Assembly (NCBI GenBank): GCA_021307315.1
Contig: JAJSPD010000061.1
Coordinates: forward strand, 1 to 64,000
Direction of reading: 5' to 3'
Length of the DNA stretch: 64,000 nucleotides
Origin: Bisporella sp. PMI_857
Lineage: Eukaryota > Ascomycota > Leotiomycetes > Helotiales > Helotiaceae
Below the pieces are notes generated by a model. That model had not been told where the DNA came from, searched no databases, and worked only from the letters and a program-made list of their open reading frames with translations. Shown here in pieces: positions 21,947-34,422 of the stretch. Position 1 is the stretch's first letter; each line of letters begins with the position of its first letter. Both the position numbers and the translations under genes were made by a program.

Positions 21947-23733
21947 CTAATCGCGAAACTGTTCTCGTCCGTGATATTTCCAGTTGCGCACGTATGCTGG
22001 CGTAGTTCCGTTAGCCCCATTGCTAGTAGCATAGACTCCAACCACTGTGCCTGTACGTTGTTAGTTCCTTGTTTGCGTCACATCAGCTAATGACTCAAGT
22101 CTATCCAGTGCATACCTGTATATATTGTTCTCAACATGCCCGCCCTGATATATGAAATTGTCTTCGCCTGAGATCGATGCTGTTCAGGTGCAACCCAGAA
22201 CGCATAATGCGTGCCGTTAATTGCCTCGATCCCCATTCTTATAGATTGGTGGTACCAGTGATTAGGGACAGTAAGCAGGGTCGGCTCAATAGTGGCAATT
22301 TCACTTTGTCCGCTGAGCCGGAAATAGAGAGCTGACGGTGAGCCAGAGGCGTTTGCACTTATATTGGGCAAGAGAACTAGGCCCATACCAATGTGGTCGA
22401 CCGAAGAGATGAACAAGGTAACGCCAGCTTCCTCTCCGATCTGTTGTGGCTGGAAGTCTAGATCTACAGAGAAGGCAAATAATGTGTCCGTCTGCCGCCG
22501 AGCAACGAACGATGGACCATTAGGCGGTATAATGCCATCTTGACCAGTCAGATTTTGGCTTGAGGGAATCAGGCGAAGGCTGAAGTCATGGCCAGGAGGA
22601 GATACAGCATAAGACTGCGTGTCGGGAAAGCGTTGATAGACGAAATGATCTGGCAAGCTGGAACCTGGAGCGAAGTTAATGAATTCCGTTATTCCAATAG
22701 GTTCTCCTATCGTCTTTCCACATGCAGGCCGTGCTTGCAACGACCACCCAGACATTTGGCCTTTAACATTAGGGGCAATGGGCCACCCGGCATCCGTCCA
22801 TGTTACGGGATATAACACGGTTTCCCTTCCCATTGGGACTGCAAAATTAATCAAATCCGGCCTCATAGCGAGCGCCACCCCCCACCAGTTTCCGTTGGCA
22901 TCCGGAAATAAGTCTGCATGCCCTACAGCTTGAAAATACTCAGACGTATTAGCATTCGTCAGAAAGGGGTTCGCCGGGTTGGACTCGTAGGGACCAGTGA
23001 TTGATTTGGATCGAGCGATCGTTGCCATATGACTCAGGAAGGTCCCGCCCTCAGCGATAATCAAGTAGTAGAAGCCATCCTTCTTGAGTAGGCGAGGCCC
23101 CTCTGGCGCCAAACCACCGGTGCCATTCCATATATTGACCTGTTGTCCAACCTCGCCAGTTTCCGTGTTCAGAGTTGCTTGGTCAATACCTGGGCGAACC
23201 TGCCAAGGATGTGCACCAACGACAAATGCTTGCCCATTGTCATCCCAGAAAATAGAAGGGTCATATCCATCGAACTTGAAATGAATGGGATCTGACCACG
23301 CTTTTGGGTCGTAAGGGTTGCGGGTTGTGAAAAGGACGTTATTCCACTGTGTCGTGTCTGAGATGTTCTTGGTATCATCAACCAAAGTCGTAGATACATA
23401 AAATATGTTATCTCGATATCGAATAGTAGGTGCCCAAAGTCCACTGGTTTCACTTATTAATGAGGCAAGTTCTGGCAGCTGTGAGGGACGATTGAAGACG
23501 TTAGATATAAGAGTCCACTCTTGGAGATCCCTGCTGGCATGGAGCGGAATTCCTGGAAAGGCCAAAAAGCTTGATGTGACACAGAAAAATGTTTCATTCC
23601 AAGACTTAACAAAGATGCAGCTAGGATCTGGGTGAAAGCCTGGAAGGATCGGATTTGAATACGTAGTGTTGACGGCACAGGCTTTGAGAGATAACAAGGC
23701 AAAGATGCACAAAATGGGCAAAAGAGAACCCAT
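21947..23733 (-). CDS. Secreted GH43 glycosidase (arabinofuranosidase / xylosidase type)
   Basis: Exons 23733-22116 and 22050-21947 give 573 residues. The 65-nt intron (GTATGC) near the 3' end is required: reading through it stops early, while splicing gives the expected GTVVGVYATSNG ending. The N-terminus is a signal peptide (MGSLLPILCIFALLSLKACA), so the enzyme is secreted. Catalytic residues: Asp36 in FHPDPS, Asp158 in GYDPSIFW, Glu211 in APEGPRLL. A C-terminal beta-sandwich begins near GPSFVARRQ. Several N-glycosylation sequons are present. It is a distant paralogue of the leaderless GH43 at 9589-11198, pairing an outside with an inside enzyme. A CreA-type GTGGGG lies about 145 bp upstream. 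Confidence 0.92.
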
Positions 23734-25492
23734 TGTAGTAGAAGCTCAGGGCTGAACAGCCCGATGAGATCGACCAATTCCACAGAAAGAGGCAAGTGAT
23801 GGCTTCGATGTAAAAAGACCAGGACTCTATTTAAGTATCCTGTGAAGCAACATAGATTTTTAGACAGCATTTAAATGTGGGGAAATATTTAATGAACAAA
23901 TGAAGAGAACGTCATTTCAAGGAAACGTGATCCTAGTTACAATCAATTGTGACCTGCTTTGCCTCGGAACAAGTATTCGGATTTTTCCAATACGGTGCCG
24001 ACAGTTCACCACTTCCCCACTACAGTTATTTAGGGTCAGAAAGCGTATCAATACGCGTGTTATGGTGGGGGCCGCCGGTCGAGACGAGTGTATCACGAGG
24101 TCACGCGTAGGTCGAGCTTCACCTGCTATCACTGAAGCATCTCAAAATTTTGGTCCTAGGACTAGGTTATAGCGAAGTCAGGCTACCCGATAAACCAGCC
24201 GCAGCAAGGGCATAGGATAAATAGAGCCTAAGGCACTTAAAGAGAATAAGAAGCTGGGCAAATCATATACGTGTTGCTATATGGGAGTCTATGAGATATC
24301 TCCTATATGCACCACATAGGCACCACTAGGCAGTATATTTGTACAATTCGTCCGGCCGATAGAAGAGTTTACCGTAATTTCAGGTTGGTTGGCAAAAAAG
24401 AAGGTTAATTGCAAAGCTAGCTACAAATATTAAGAACACCTTCAAATCGAGCACGAAGCTCCTATCCACATGGGATATCCTTACCAAAAAGGCCTCTAAG
24501 TAAACCCCGAAATTAGCTAACTCAAATTCCTCTAGACGGTACCTATTGCTGCTAGTTGATCAGATGGTTACGGCTCAAATAGTGTGGGTCGCGTTAAGCT
24601 TCGCTGATTGTCCTCGGCCAAGCCGCAACTCGACGAATCGGGAAAGAGAATCAATGCTTATTGTGAAGCACCAAGGCAAGATTGTTTTGACCAAAATATA
24701 AGGTTGCCTGGTCATTTTTTGAAGGGGTTTAGCCGGATGGCGGCGGGAAAGCTCCACATTAGGAAGAGCCCCATTACCTCTAAATCTGGTGGCTTTTCTT
24801 GCTCTCAATTAATCCCAATCCACGGCCCTCTTTCTGTTCATCTCTCAAGATGAGCTAGTTAAAACACGTTTAGGTGCCTTTGTAGCGGGAACGCCAGGGC
24901 TAGAGAATTGAGATAGATGGAGCTGACCCCGCATTAAGTCGGTGAACTAGTAATTGACTATCCATTGGCATCTTTTCTATTTAAACTGCGAATGTCCGTT
25001 AATCTTAGCTCAGCATTCAAAGCGCTGATGGCCTACCCACTCATTTTGTCCCATCATACACCATCGCGATATATCCGCTCCTATCAGTCTTCAACTCGCA
25101 GTTTCGGTGGAAATGCCGATTTAATGGATGCCATATTAGGCGGTACCTACCAATTTTCCCGCCACTATTATGTTTACAGTCCTATTTAGAGTCCTGACGC
25201 TAGAGCATGTCTGGAAGATGTTTAGGCATAGAATGTGTTTGTTGATTCTGCGGCGCCAGAAGGGGTGATTCACGCTTTAAAGAATGGAAATTTTTGATTG
25301 GTCAGAATGTCAGTTGCTAAACTCATAAAGGTAATATTTAGGACATCTGGCAAGGTCTTGCATTGATATTGAATGTGATATCTCCCCGTAGCAGTCAAGC
25401 CTTGCAACACCACAATGCAATACAAACCTCGTCAAATGCTTTTATCTCGTGAAATCTACAATGTGGATACCCTTTGTGGTAGGCGGTATTTG
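23734..25492. other. Gene-free interval between the GH43 and GH35 genes
   Basis: About 1.76 kb. The right end is the 3' flank of the GH35 gene and the left end the GH43 promoter (TATTTAAG at 23830-23837; GTGGGG at about 23877). A minus-strand open stretch at 24575-24808 is not recognisable. One GGCTAAAC word (XlnR-like core) occurs on the minus strand near 24727. No gene supported. Confidence 0.45.
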
Positions 25493-28400
25493 TCAGTATG
25501 CTTCTGACCGAAGGGCATACACTTGTCCCTCAACCAAACTAGGCTTGCTGTAACCACTTTGCACTACCGTATTAATACCTAGGGAAAGCCCACCAAGCTT
25601 TGCGCCACCCGACTCCAAGGACCAAAGAGTTAGTGCAAGATAATTCTTTCCACTATAATTCAGGATTCCTTCGGGGACTGGATATGAAAGTTGGGGCCCA
25701 ATATTATTTACTATTGGCTATTAGATTCCATTCTTTCGATGCTCAAAATGTGGCAAAAGTAGCTTACTGTATTTGCCAAACTGCCACCCATTGAGAAACA
25801 ACTGTACTCGATATGCTGGAGTGGCGGTTCCCTTCACAGATTGGGATGCATTAGTAAAGGTGAAAGACATTGGAATATCATAGCCCAAGGGAATGTCCAA
25901 GTCGAAGGTGGTTGCGAAAAAGCCGACACCAACTCCGGGCATTCCATTAGAAATAGGTGATCTGACTTCGACTTCGTCCAAAGGCGCACCTGGGAGGTGG
26001 TAGCCTTGACGCTCAGCGAAAAGCGCACCCTCATTTCTCGGACCACGGCTGAGGTCAATGTAATGCTCGCCGCCAAGATTTCCGGTCAACTTCCAGATAA
26101 TATCGGACTTGGATGAATGTCCAGTCAGAGTATAGTCGAGGATTCCGCGAGGCTCCTTAATACTTTCCACACCAATATAGGTGTTCTCCGTTAGACCCAT
26201 GTGATCGATTAGTACTGTGATCACGTAACTATTGCCAAATTTGAGACCTAATGGTAACTCAAAAGTCTGATTGTGGCTGGGTTTGTCTGGGTCGCCAACC
26301 CAGGAGGCCAAATAAGTTGAATTCAGCCACACTGCATAACTAAAAGCATTACCACCGGAAGTCGAAAGAAAAAGGCTGGATTCGTTGCCTGTGGCTCTGA
26401 AATGGCCTCGATATATAAGAGATCCGGTGTGAAAACCATAATCACTAGCATACAAGGATGTCGGAGTTGTCAGAACGCGACTATTGTTCGAAGTAGTAAG
26501 GTTAGCGACTACCCAGAGGTGGTCGTCGTAGTCGGGCTGGATCTCTGGCAGAGAATTCAGGTACCCCCACTTCATCCTGGAAAAATCGGGCAAGGCGACC
26601 TGTGGCTCGCAAAACGTAACTGTACCTGTTAATCGGCCCTCTACATAATGCGTATCTTTAACTTGTTGCTCATTGAAATAGAGTTTGGCACCGCGTTTTA
26701 ATGGCGACGAAATCACCTCAATAGTTGTTGTTTTATTTACATCTCCCCAGAGATGCAAGTTGTTGTCCAAGATCGAGGCATTACGGATCAAATAGCCCGC
26801 GTTGACAATGATCGACGCGTCTGTGGCATTGATTCTGGATGCGGAAATGTAGTTTCCAATAGGCTCAGGGTGAGGCAAGTCGAGAACCCAATAGTTGTAG
26901 GCATCATTTCTCCAAAGCAGGTGTACTTCCAATATATTCCCAAAATGGACTACACGGCGCATCGGTTCGACATCCCATTGTACGATGGTCGATGTAGCGT
27001 ACCCTGCAGATTTGATGCCAACACCTTCGATCTTCGTTACAGGTCCAAGTTGCTTGCTAACAGCAAATTCGTGAGTTTCACCTGCACCTCCATAGAGAAG
27101 CAGAACCGTTTTCGAGGACGACCTTTTCCACGTGAATATCTCCGCCGTAGAATAAATTAACCTTATGCCGCTGACGTCATAGTCGACGACATGGATCTTG
27201 GAATCACGACCTACGAGCGAGAGGCCGCCTCCAAGCTGGGGAATCGTCAGATTCTGACCACTGGCTTCAAGGAGCAAGGTATATTTAGTGGTGTTTACGG
27301 AAGTCCAGTCGCTGTGCCTGACGATGTAGAAGGTGCCTCCTTGTTCAGTTGGAGCTAGCCGAGTAGTTATGAGCTTGGTAGTATTGGCAAAAATGCCGTC
27401 TTGAGGCATGGCTGTCAAATATGCAGGTGAAACTTGAAGGAAGTTTGCTTGGAGCTTGAGCTCGCTATACTTTTCCCGGGTTACTTGACGGTCTTCAGCA
27501 ATGGCAGCGCCAACATCGTACGACGTATAGCCAAGTGGATGACCAATATTACCCCAGTTCGTTCCACCAAACATCTAGAATTAGTGAGAAACGATCAGCC
27601 ATAAATTATCCTAGATTTGCATACCATGTATAAGTTTAGCACGGTTGTGCGGAAGCCATACACAACTTTGTAAATGACACGCTCGAATTCGTTGTTAAGC
27701 AAAGATGCGCATGAGTCCATACCAGCTCCACCCCTGTGAATGTGTCAAACACGCAAACATGATCAGAAATGAAATATTTACCATCCTTCGGCTGATCCTC
27801 CTTGGAACTCGACAATCGAGAATGGGGTGCTGGGACTCATCTCCATATGGATCGTGAAGTTTGTGATTGTGCTTGGGAAGATCGCGTTTGCCCTATTCCA
27901 ATTCGACGGCTCTGAGCCTGTTCAAAATTCCGGGGTCAGTTTCTTCACAAGCCTTCACCAATTCTTATGAACTTACAGGTCCCCCAACCCAAAGGGTACC
28001 CATCGTAACCGTAGATATCCACCGCACCGATGCCTGAACCTGGTACAAAATTCCCTATAGGTAGAGCATCATTCACTATGTATGGAAGGACTATGCCAGC
28101 ATCGCGCCACATAGCTTCCACATCAGCCATATAGTTAAGATTCAAGCATTTACTCAAGTCCTTTATCGAATCTAGCCCGGCGCCAGCGAGCGCATCAGCG
28201 CAGATAGTGTATTCATTCTCGGGTTGGAATAGAATAACAGGTCCACCATTGGTGATTTGAGCTTTGCTGATAATAGCGCCAACTCTTTTAATGTAGTTGC
28301 GTGTCGCATCATGCCAATCTGTTGCGTTCGTCCGGATTGGACCCTTGATGCGAGAAACCCAACCTGGATAACCACCGCCAGAAACCTCCGAGTTGATATA

Positions 28401-28781
28401 TGGGCCAGGTCGAGCAAGTAGGTATATTCCAGACTGTGACGCAGCATCAAAGAAACCCTCTAATGCGAAAACTCCGTCTGCTCTAAACTCCCCAGGCGCT
28501 CCTTCCATGAGAGCCCAGTTCGTATAAAAGGAGACACCTGAGAATCCCAGAGCTTTGACTTTTTGAAAGACATCGAGCCAGAGCCCTGGGGAAGGCAGAC
28601 GGAATGGGTGAAATTCTCCAGATAAAAAAAGCACACGTTCTCCGCGCACGAATATAGAGTAACGGTCCCAAGTGACAATATCTTGAAGAAGGTCTCTTCT
28701 GTCACTGTTAATCCGGGATGTCTGGCTAAGGCATGTCGATCCAAGTAAGGCGATTTGAAAGAGAGCCTTGAGAAGCATCAT
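25493..28781 (-). CDS. Secreted GH35 beta-galactosidase
   Basis: Five exons (28781-27977, 27917-27782, 27733-27625, 27574-25768, 25710-25493; introns 59, 48, 50 and 57 nt) give 1024 residues, normal for fungal LacA-type enzymes (about 1000). A signal peptide (MMLLKALFQIALLGSTCLS) leads into the catalytic TIM barrel. The acid/base is Glu190 in FQPENEY and the nucleophile Glu305 in VEFQGG, followed by WGGAGMDSC and MFGGTNWGN. The later beta-domains include a C-terminal jelly roll with the GKYINNIGPQLSYPVPEGIL motif, rebuilt by the last splice. It removes terminal beta-D-galactose from plant oligo- and polysaccharides or glycosides. It is divergent from the GH106-like gene. Many N-glycosylation sequons are present. 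Confidence 0.94.
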
Positions 28782-29285
28782 CGTGGTTGGTATTCATTCC
28801 CGAACTCAGTACGTAGAGAAACTCGAATGTTGGAAACATCGCGATAAAAGTAAACTTTTTTGTTGGTCTGATGTCACATAGCGATGTCACAAGGAGATTA
28901 TGACAGGACAATACCAAATCCATACACGGTTATAATTTATAGGTACGCGTATTGTTAGCTAAATACGATGCGCTTTATGAGACTTAGGTAGCATCCGGAG
29001 GAGGTTATCACAATTGAAATTTCTACTGCTGAAGAGTGAAGAACCTTTGTTCAGGGACGCGTATATCGTATGAACTAGGACTACTTCATAATAATATCGG
29101 CAGTATTTGAACCGATCTGATATTTCTTATTGTTATTGCCAAGGCTACAGCCGCCTAGAGTTCAATGCACGAATTTGGGCATCAAAAAAACATAAATGAT
29201 TTTACGTACAAGTATATTCAAATCTTAGCATAAAATCATATATTACAAAGCTGTGTATTACGAGATAGAGCAGAGCACCGTATTT

Positions 29286-29322
<37 letters not shown>

Positions 29323-29936
29323 CAGATCGCACAACCCAAAATATCGTCGCTCCAGTGCTTTGCACTAATCACTTCGCTTAAGGGTTCGGATTCGGATTCG
29401 CGATACACCCCACAAAAATGCGGGCTTGTTTAGATGCCGATCAGTCCCATGCGAAATGAATTTGTGACTGCTTATACGGAAAAAAACACGATAGATGTAC
29501 ATACACAAGTTACGATGACCCCGCGATGAAAAGCGGAGGTATGCCCACGGGTATGTGACCTATTCTAGTAAGAGCCGATGCCAAGGATGCGGAGGTGGAG
29601 TACACTGAACAGGGTGTCAGGGGTAATCTTGTCCAAAGCTGGTCGCTGCAAGAATTGCATACTCTCGGGAAGAAGCCCAGCCACCATGAAAGCGCTGCAT
29701 ATGGTGAGCTACAAGTCAACAATCACAGGTAAACAGAGATGAATACGCATACGCGTATAACCTCATCGATTTACAGTAGTATCCGCTTTAATCAACAGGT
29801 ACATTTAACATCGGTGTAGCAGTCGCGAGATAGTGACAATGTGCTAAAGATTTGTTTTTAATACGCCGAGAATCTGTGGTTCGTTCGATCTCTTTCTCAC
29901 ATTATGATTTAAGGATTGAAACCTCTCTGAATAAAA
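28782..29936. promoter_or_regulatory. Divergent promoter of GH35 and GH106-like genes
   Basis: A 1155-bp shared upstream region. It contains a (TA)n microsatellite at about 29291-29319 and repeated GATTCGG words near 29390. I find neither CGGAATAA nor a clear XlnR or AraR site. No gene supported. Confidence 0.5.
29291..29319. repeat. (TA)n microsatellite
   Basis: An uninterrupted TA dinucleotide run in the middle of the divergent GH35/GH106-like promoter. It is likely length-variable between strains. Confidence 0.85.
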
Positions 29937-32900
29937 ATGCGATTGTTCTTCAAATATTCGCAATTGTCTATTAAAGGCCTGGCTTGGGTATCAGCATTCG
30001 TTCCTCTCTGCCAATCCTCGAGCAATACTCAAACCAACACAGCTGTAAACACCGGAAGCTTCTCCAATCCTGATCCAGTTGTTCGTCCAAGGTTCCGCTA
30101 TTGGCTGCCTGATGCAAGTGTCGATGCCGACATCGTAGCTGCCGATATTTTGGCTGCAGGCGCTGTTGGTGCTGGTGGCATAGAACTGCTTCCCTTCTAT
30201 GAATATGGAGGGGCACTTGGGTCTATGCCTCTTGGCGCAAACTGGTCTTCGTATAATTTCGGAACTGGTCCTTTTCGCGACCTGTTTTCGGCAGCTCTCA
30301 CGGCCCATGAGCAAAATGGACTCGTGATGGACTTTGCACTCGGCCCGAACCAAGGACAAGGTGTGCCTGCGAGTCCGGTTGATCCAGGTTTGCAATGGGA
30401 TCTGGTGATTGGCCCGCATCTTCGGGGTAGTTTTATGCTAAGAGTTACAGATCCCTTCTACAGCCGCCGTACCATCCAATGGATCTTTCAGGGGCACTAT
30501 CCCTGGTTGGGGTACAGGGGAACTTGTAGCCCTCGTGTCGGCTCTCGTTACTTCAAATAGCACAATTACCTATGAGGCAACTGGCTTAGTAGCAGCCACA
30601 AACGTGACATACGATCAGTACATTCTCGCGTCTGACAGCCTTCTCGATCAAACCGAACAAGTCTCTGGAGATGGTACTGTCGAGTTATTCTTTCCCCAAA
30701 CGGCCAATGGCCAGCATTACCGCCTTTTTACCTTTTGTCAAAAGCTGTCTGGCAATAAAAACCTGGAGTTTAGCAGCACTGTGAACAACTCCATTTTCGA
30801 CGAAGGTTCCTACGTCGTTGATCATTTTGACGCGAAAGGTGCAGAGACAATTATCAATTTTTGGGAAGAATACATCTTGAGTGACGGAGTGCGGGAGCAG
30901 CTGAGGAGAGTTGGCCATTACGGTGAGTTTCGTGCCATACTGGATGGCTTTAATAGGACTGTTCGTATTCCTATAAGTTCTGAATAAATCGCTTACTTTA
31001 GAGTAGCATGGGAAGATAGTCTAGAAATTATTTCAAATATTTCATGGTCCCGCTCGATACCAACAAGGTTCGAAAAGATATTCGGTTACAAGATCAAGCC
31101 TATCCTGCCACTACTCACTTTTCAACAGAATAGCTTGGGTATTCAGACCACTGCGCCGGGGCCTTTTCAGTGTATACTAGATACCAAGGACCAGGGTGTC
31201 GAGTACGTCAATGATTTTCGTGCCACATTAGTGGCGGGTTATCAAGAGTATATCCAGACATTAAAGAAGTGGGTTAACGATGAACTTGGTCTTCAATTGT
31301 CGGTGCAGCCTGCTTATGGACTCCCTATGGATATGCAAGCGTCTATTCCGTACGTTGACGCACCGGAATGCGAAAGTCTATCGTTTCTTGATCTTATCGA
31401 TTCGTATCGTCAATTCGTTGGCCCAGCTAATCTTGCTGGAAAACGAGTTATCTCTAACGAGCTAGGCGCCGTGCGTTGGTCTGCGTTTCGCTATCATGTT
31501 CCTGAGCTACTTTTCTCAGCAAATAGAGGATTTGCAAGTGGCTTAAATCAATATGTCCTCCACGGTCAAGCGTATTCAGGTAATTATTATCAAACGACAT
31601 GGCCAGGCCATGTGCCCTTCAACTATCTTTTCTCCGAGCCATGGTCCCCGCGGCAACCAGTATGGAGTCATGGACTACGAGAAGCTCTAGACTACATGGC
31701 AAGGGTCCAATATCTGCAGCAGTCCGGTGTTCCCAAGGTCGATGTTGCGATCTATAATAAAGAGTCGGCTACGACGATCAGGACTGTATACGCGTCTACA
31801 GATCTTGCCGACGCAGGTACGCTGTCTTAAATCAGACTTTGAGGAGAAACTAATGGTAATTAGGTTGGTCTTATAATTACCTCGGCCCCGAGAATTTGAA
31901 CTCTCTACAGGCAATTGTGGACAATGGCGTTCTCGCTCCAGCAGGCCCCGCATGGAAGGCATTGATCGTCACAAGTATATCAAATGTCTCACTGAATGCG
32001 ATCGCCTCATTGCAGAAATTTGCAAACCGCGGTCTGCCTGTAATATTCGTCGGAGGGTCACCTCATTTCTATCCGACAGGCAATGACACAAGCGTTGCAT
32101 CGTTCGAGGAGCAGCTCCAAGTATTACAAGCATCAAAAAATGTTTATTCAGTTGAAGAAGAGCAAGTGGCCAGTCACCTATCTTCACTTGGCCTGGCTCC
32201 TCGAGTGGCAGCCTCCACTAATGGTACTTGGTTCACCACGTGGAGAGAGTCAAATGGTAGCGGACATGCCCTCATTTACTCGGATTTAGTCGCTAGCCAG
32301 GGAAAGGTAACCATCACCGACACCAGAACGCCTTTCTTCCTCAATCCATGGTCTGGTGAGCAGGCTCCTGTTCTTATATACGAGCAGAACAGCACATCAA
32401 CGACTATCCCTCTCAGTCTTGCTGGCAATCAGACGACAATCATTTTATTTAGCAACCTCCAACGCTCCTCGATGGTGCCCGCCTATCATGTTACCTTCGC
32501 CCCATCGAGTGTGATAGGATCAACTTTTAATTCAGAGAGAGGCCTTGCCTTGCACGTCATCGCTTCTTCTACAGATGAAGAGGCGGTGTTGTCCAATGGT
32601 GCCACCTGCAATCTTTCTGGCCCTTCAGTTCCAGCACCATTCCAGCTATCTGATTGGATACTTACCGCAGAGCATTGGGAGGCCCCATCAAACATGTCCA
32701 AGGCCATGGAACCCACTACCAAGTTCAATACGACGCACTTATTACACTCCCTCACTTCTTGGGCCGAAATTCCAGCCCTTACAAACACATCCGGTATTGG
32801 GTATTACACTTCGACCTTCGAATGGCCGCCCACCAAAATATGTGGGAATATAACTGAACTAGGTGCTTACATCTCATTTGAAAATGTGCTACACTCGCTA

Positions 32901-33182
32901 CGTGTGCAAGTCAACGGCCATCAGCTACCTCCACTGGATATAACGAATGCGGTTGCTGATATATCCCCATATTTGCGACCAGGCAACAATACTGTGACCG
33001 CAACTGTGTCAACAACATGGTGGAATTACTTTAGAACAATACTTGATACGCTCAAGAGTTCTGGGGCCACGCCTCTTCCTCTGGTATTGGGGGAATTATT
33101 AGGGATCCCTCTCTCACCCGCAGCAGATGGCGGTCTCATGCCGGGAGTGAGGATCACGCCCTTCAAAAGCGTGACTTGTTGA
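29937..33182 (+). CDS. Secreted GH106-like glycosidase (putative alpha-L-rhamnosidase type)
   Basis: Four exons (29937-30404, 30451-30922, 31004-31816, 31864-33182; introns 46, 81 and 47 nt) give 1023 residues. Intron 1 uses a weak GTGATT donor but restores the family-typical QWDL-x-PSTAAVPSNGSF join; intron 2 uses the second AG of TTTAGAG. The N-terminus is hydrophobic and probably a leader. Recognisable blocks are RPRFRYWLPDASVD near residue 50, AVGAGGIELLPFYEYGG, MDFALGPNQGQG, GTIPGWGTGEL, AWEDSLEI, NELGAVR and LHGQAYSGNYY, and a C-terminal beta-sandwich (an ALEWPPTK-like region followed by VQVNGHQLPPLDITNA). This order fits large fungal secreted proteins usually annotated as GH106/GH2-like; rhamnosidase activity is inferred from that family, not proven. 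It is divergent from the GH35 gene. Confidence 0.68.
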
Positions 33183-34422
33183 CGGGTTTTTATTGTGAAG
33201 CTGTGTTATTTTGCAAACACTAGCTACTCCCGGGTGGGTAATCTGGCAGGGATGTGGGATTCATCACCAAGGACTCCTGGCAATGTTTTATGTCGTTTTT
33301 TTTGATTGATAAATCAGTTAAAAGACTTTGTAGATAATTTACAGCCGCTCCTACGCGGGTTCGAAGCTGTGATGTGGTAGCCCATCAGTGGCAATCTTTA
33401 ATTTCCGTCCTACGTTTTTTCTGGTGTGCAATTTGGCGGTCTTATTTTCTTAGGCGTAACGTTATGGCAGGCAGCAAGGCCTCCACATACCTATGTAAAT
33501 CCAGGCACGTGGCTTTCTGTCTCTTTTTATCTTGGCATTTTCAGTAAGTATACCTTATACACGTTGGTGAGATTACAGCCTAAGGATACGTGATTATGAT
33601 GACTTTACTTTCCAATTACGTAAGACAACGTCCCTCAACCACGGAGTAGGAGGTTGCTTGAAGCTCACCGCCAAGAAGCGTGGAGCTCTATGCGCCGAAT
33701 TCTTTTTGTATTTGGGAACCAGTTCAACCGTTTTACTTGTGTTAATCTACAGCGCTACAGCTCTACAAGCTTCAATACACTCTATTTTACGCTTTACTGA
33801 ATTCACGTGCACAACGCAACAAAATCTAATAAAAGTAAATGCAAGGATTCTGCTGGGTCACGAAGTTTGTGTCTCTTATCTCGGTGATGATGCAATCCGA
33901 TAAATACGCAGTAAGATGTTGAAGACATAGCTTGGGGATGAGTAGATATCCCTATTACGAGTTTACAATACACACACGCACACACATACATATATATAGT
34001 ACCAGGTAAAAGAAAATGATCTATAATAAAAATTTTATATCTGGGAGGTCCTGAATGTACAACAATCTAGTGAAGAGACCAAGCCCATATGGTGCTTATC
34101 ATCATCGATTGACGAAGAGTCTCTACTGTCGTATGCAGAATAAATTGGGGCCTTTGGAACATAGAGCATGGCATGGAAGCTGCTTTGATCCCTAAGAAGC
34201 TGAATCCCCCTGTTCCCCGGCTCCCGAATACCACATAACGACCTCTCTCTAAAGCCGAGCCGAGCCGAGTATCGGATCAGCAAGTTGAACCCCTAGTATT
34301 ACTAACTATGCCAAGAGTACTACTCCCACATACCAGACAACTGCAGCGTACCCCCAGCGCCTCATCCTCTCCACACTAACTTATTTATCGCATAATACAT
34401 TGCTGCAACAAGGATCAGCGGT
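33183..34422. other. Convergent 3' intergenic region
   Basis: About 1.2 kb between the GH106-like stop and the third regulator's stop on the other strand. There are short CA-rich and TA-rich simple stretches near 33970-33995. No gene seen. Confidence 0.45.

Noticed and set aside
24575..24808. 77-codon minus-strand frame between the GH43 and GH35 genes
   Set aside because: Basic, low-complexity composition without homology cues or splice partners.
30405..30450. Alternative 24-nt intron (GTAGTT to TTACAG) in the GH106-like gene
   Set aside because: Too short and leaves the frame unchanged, so it cannot fix the break; the 46-nt intron does.
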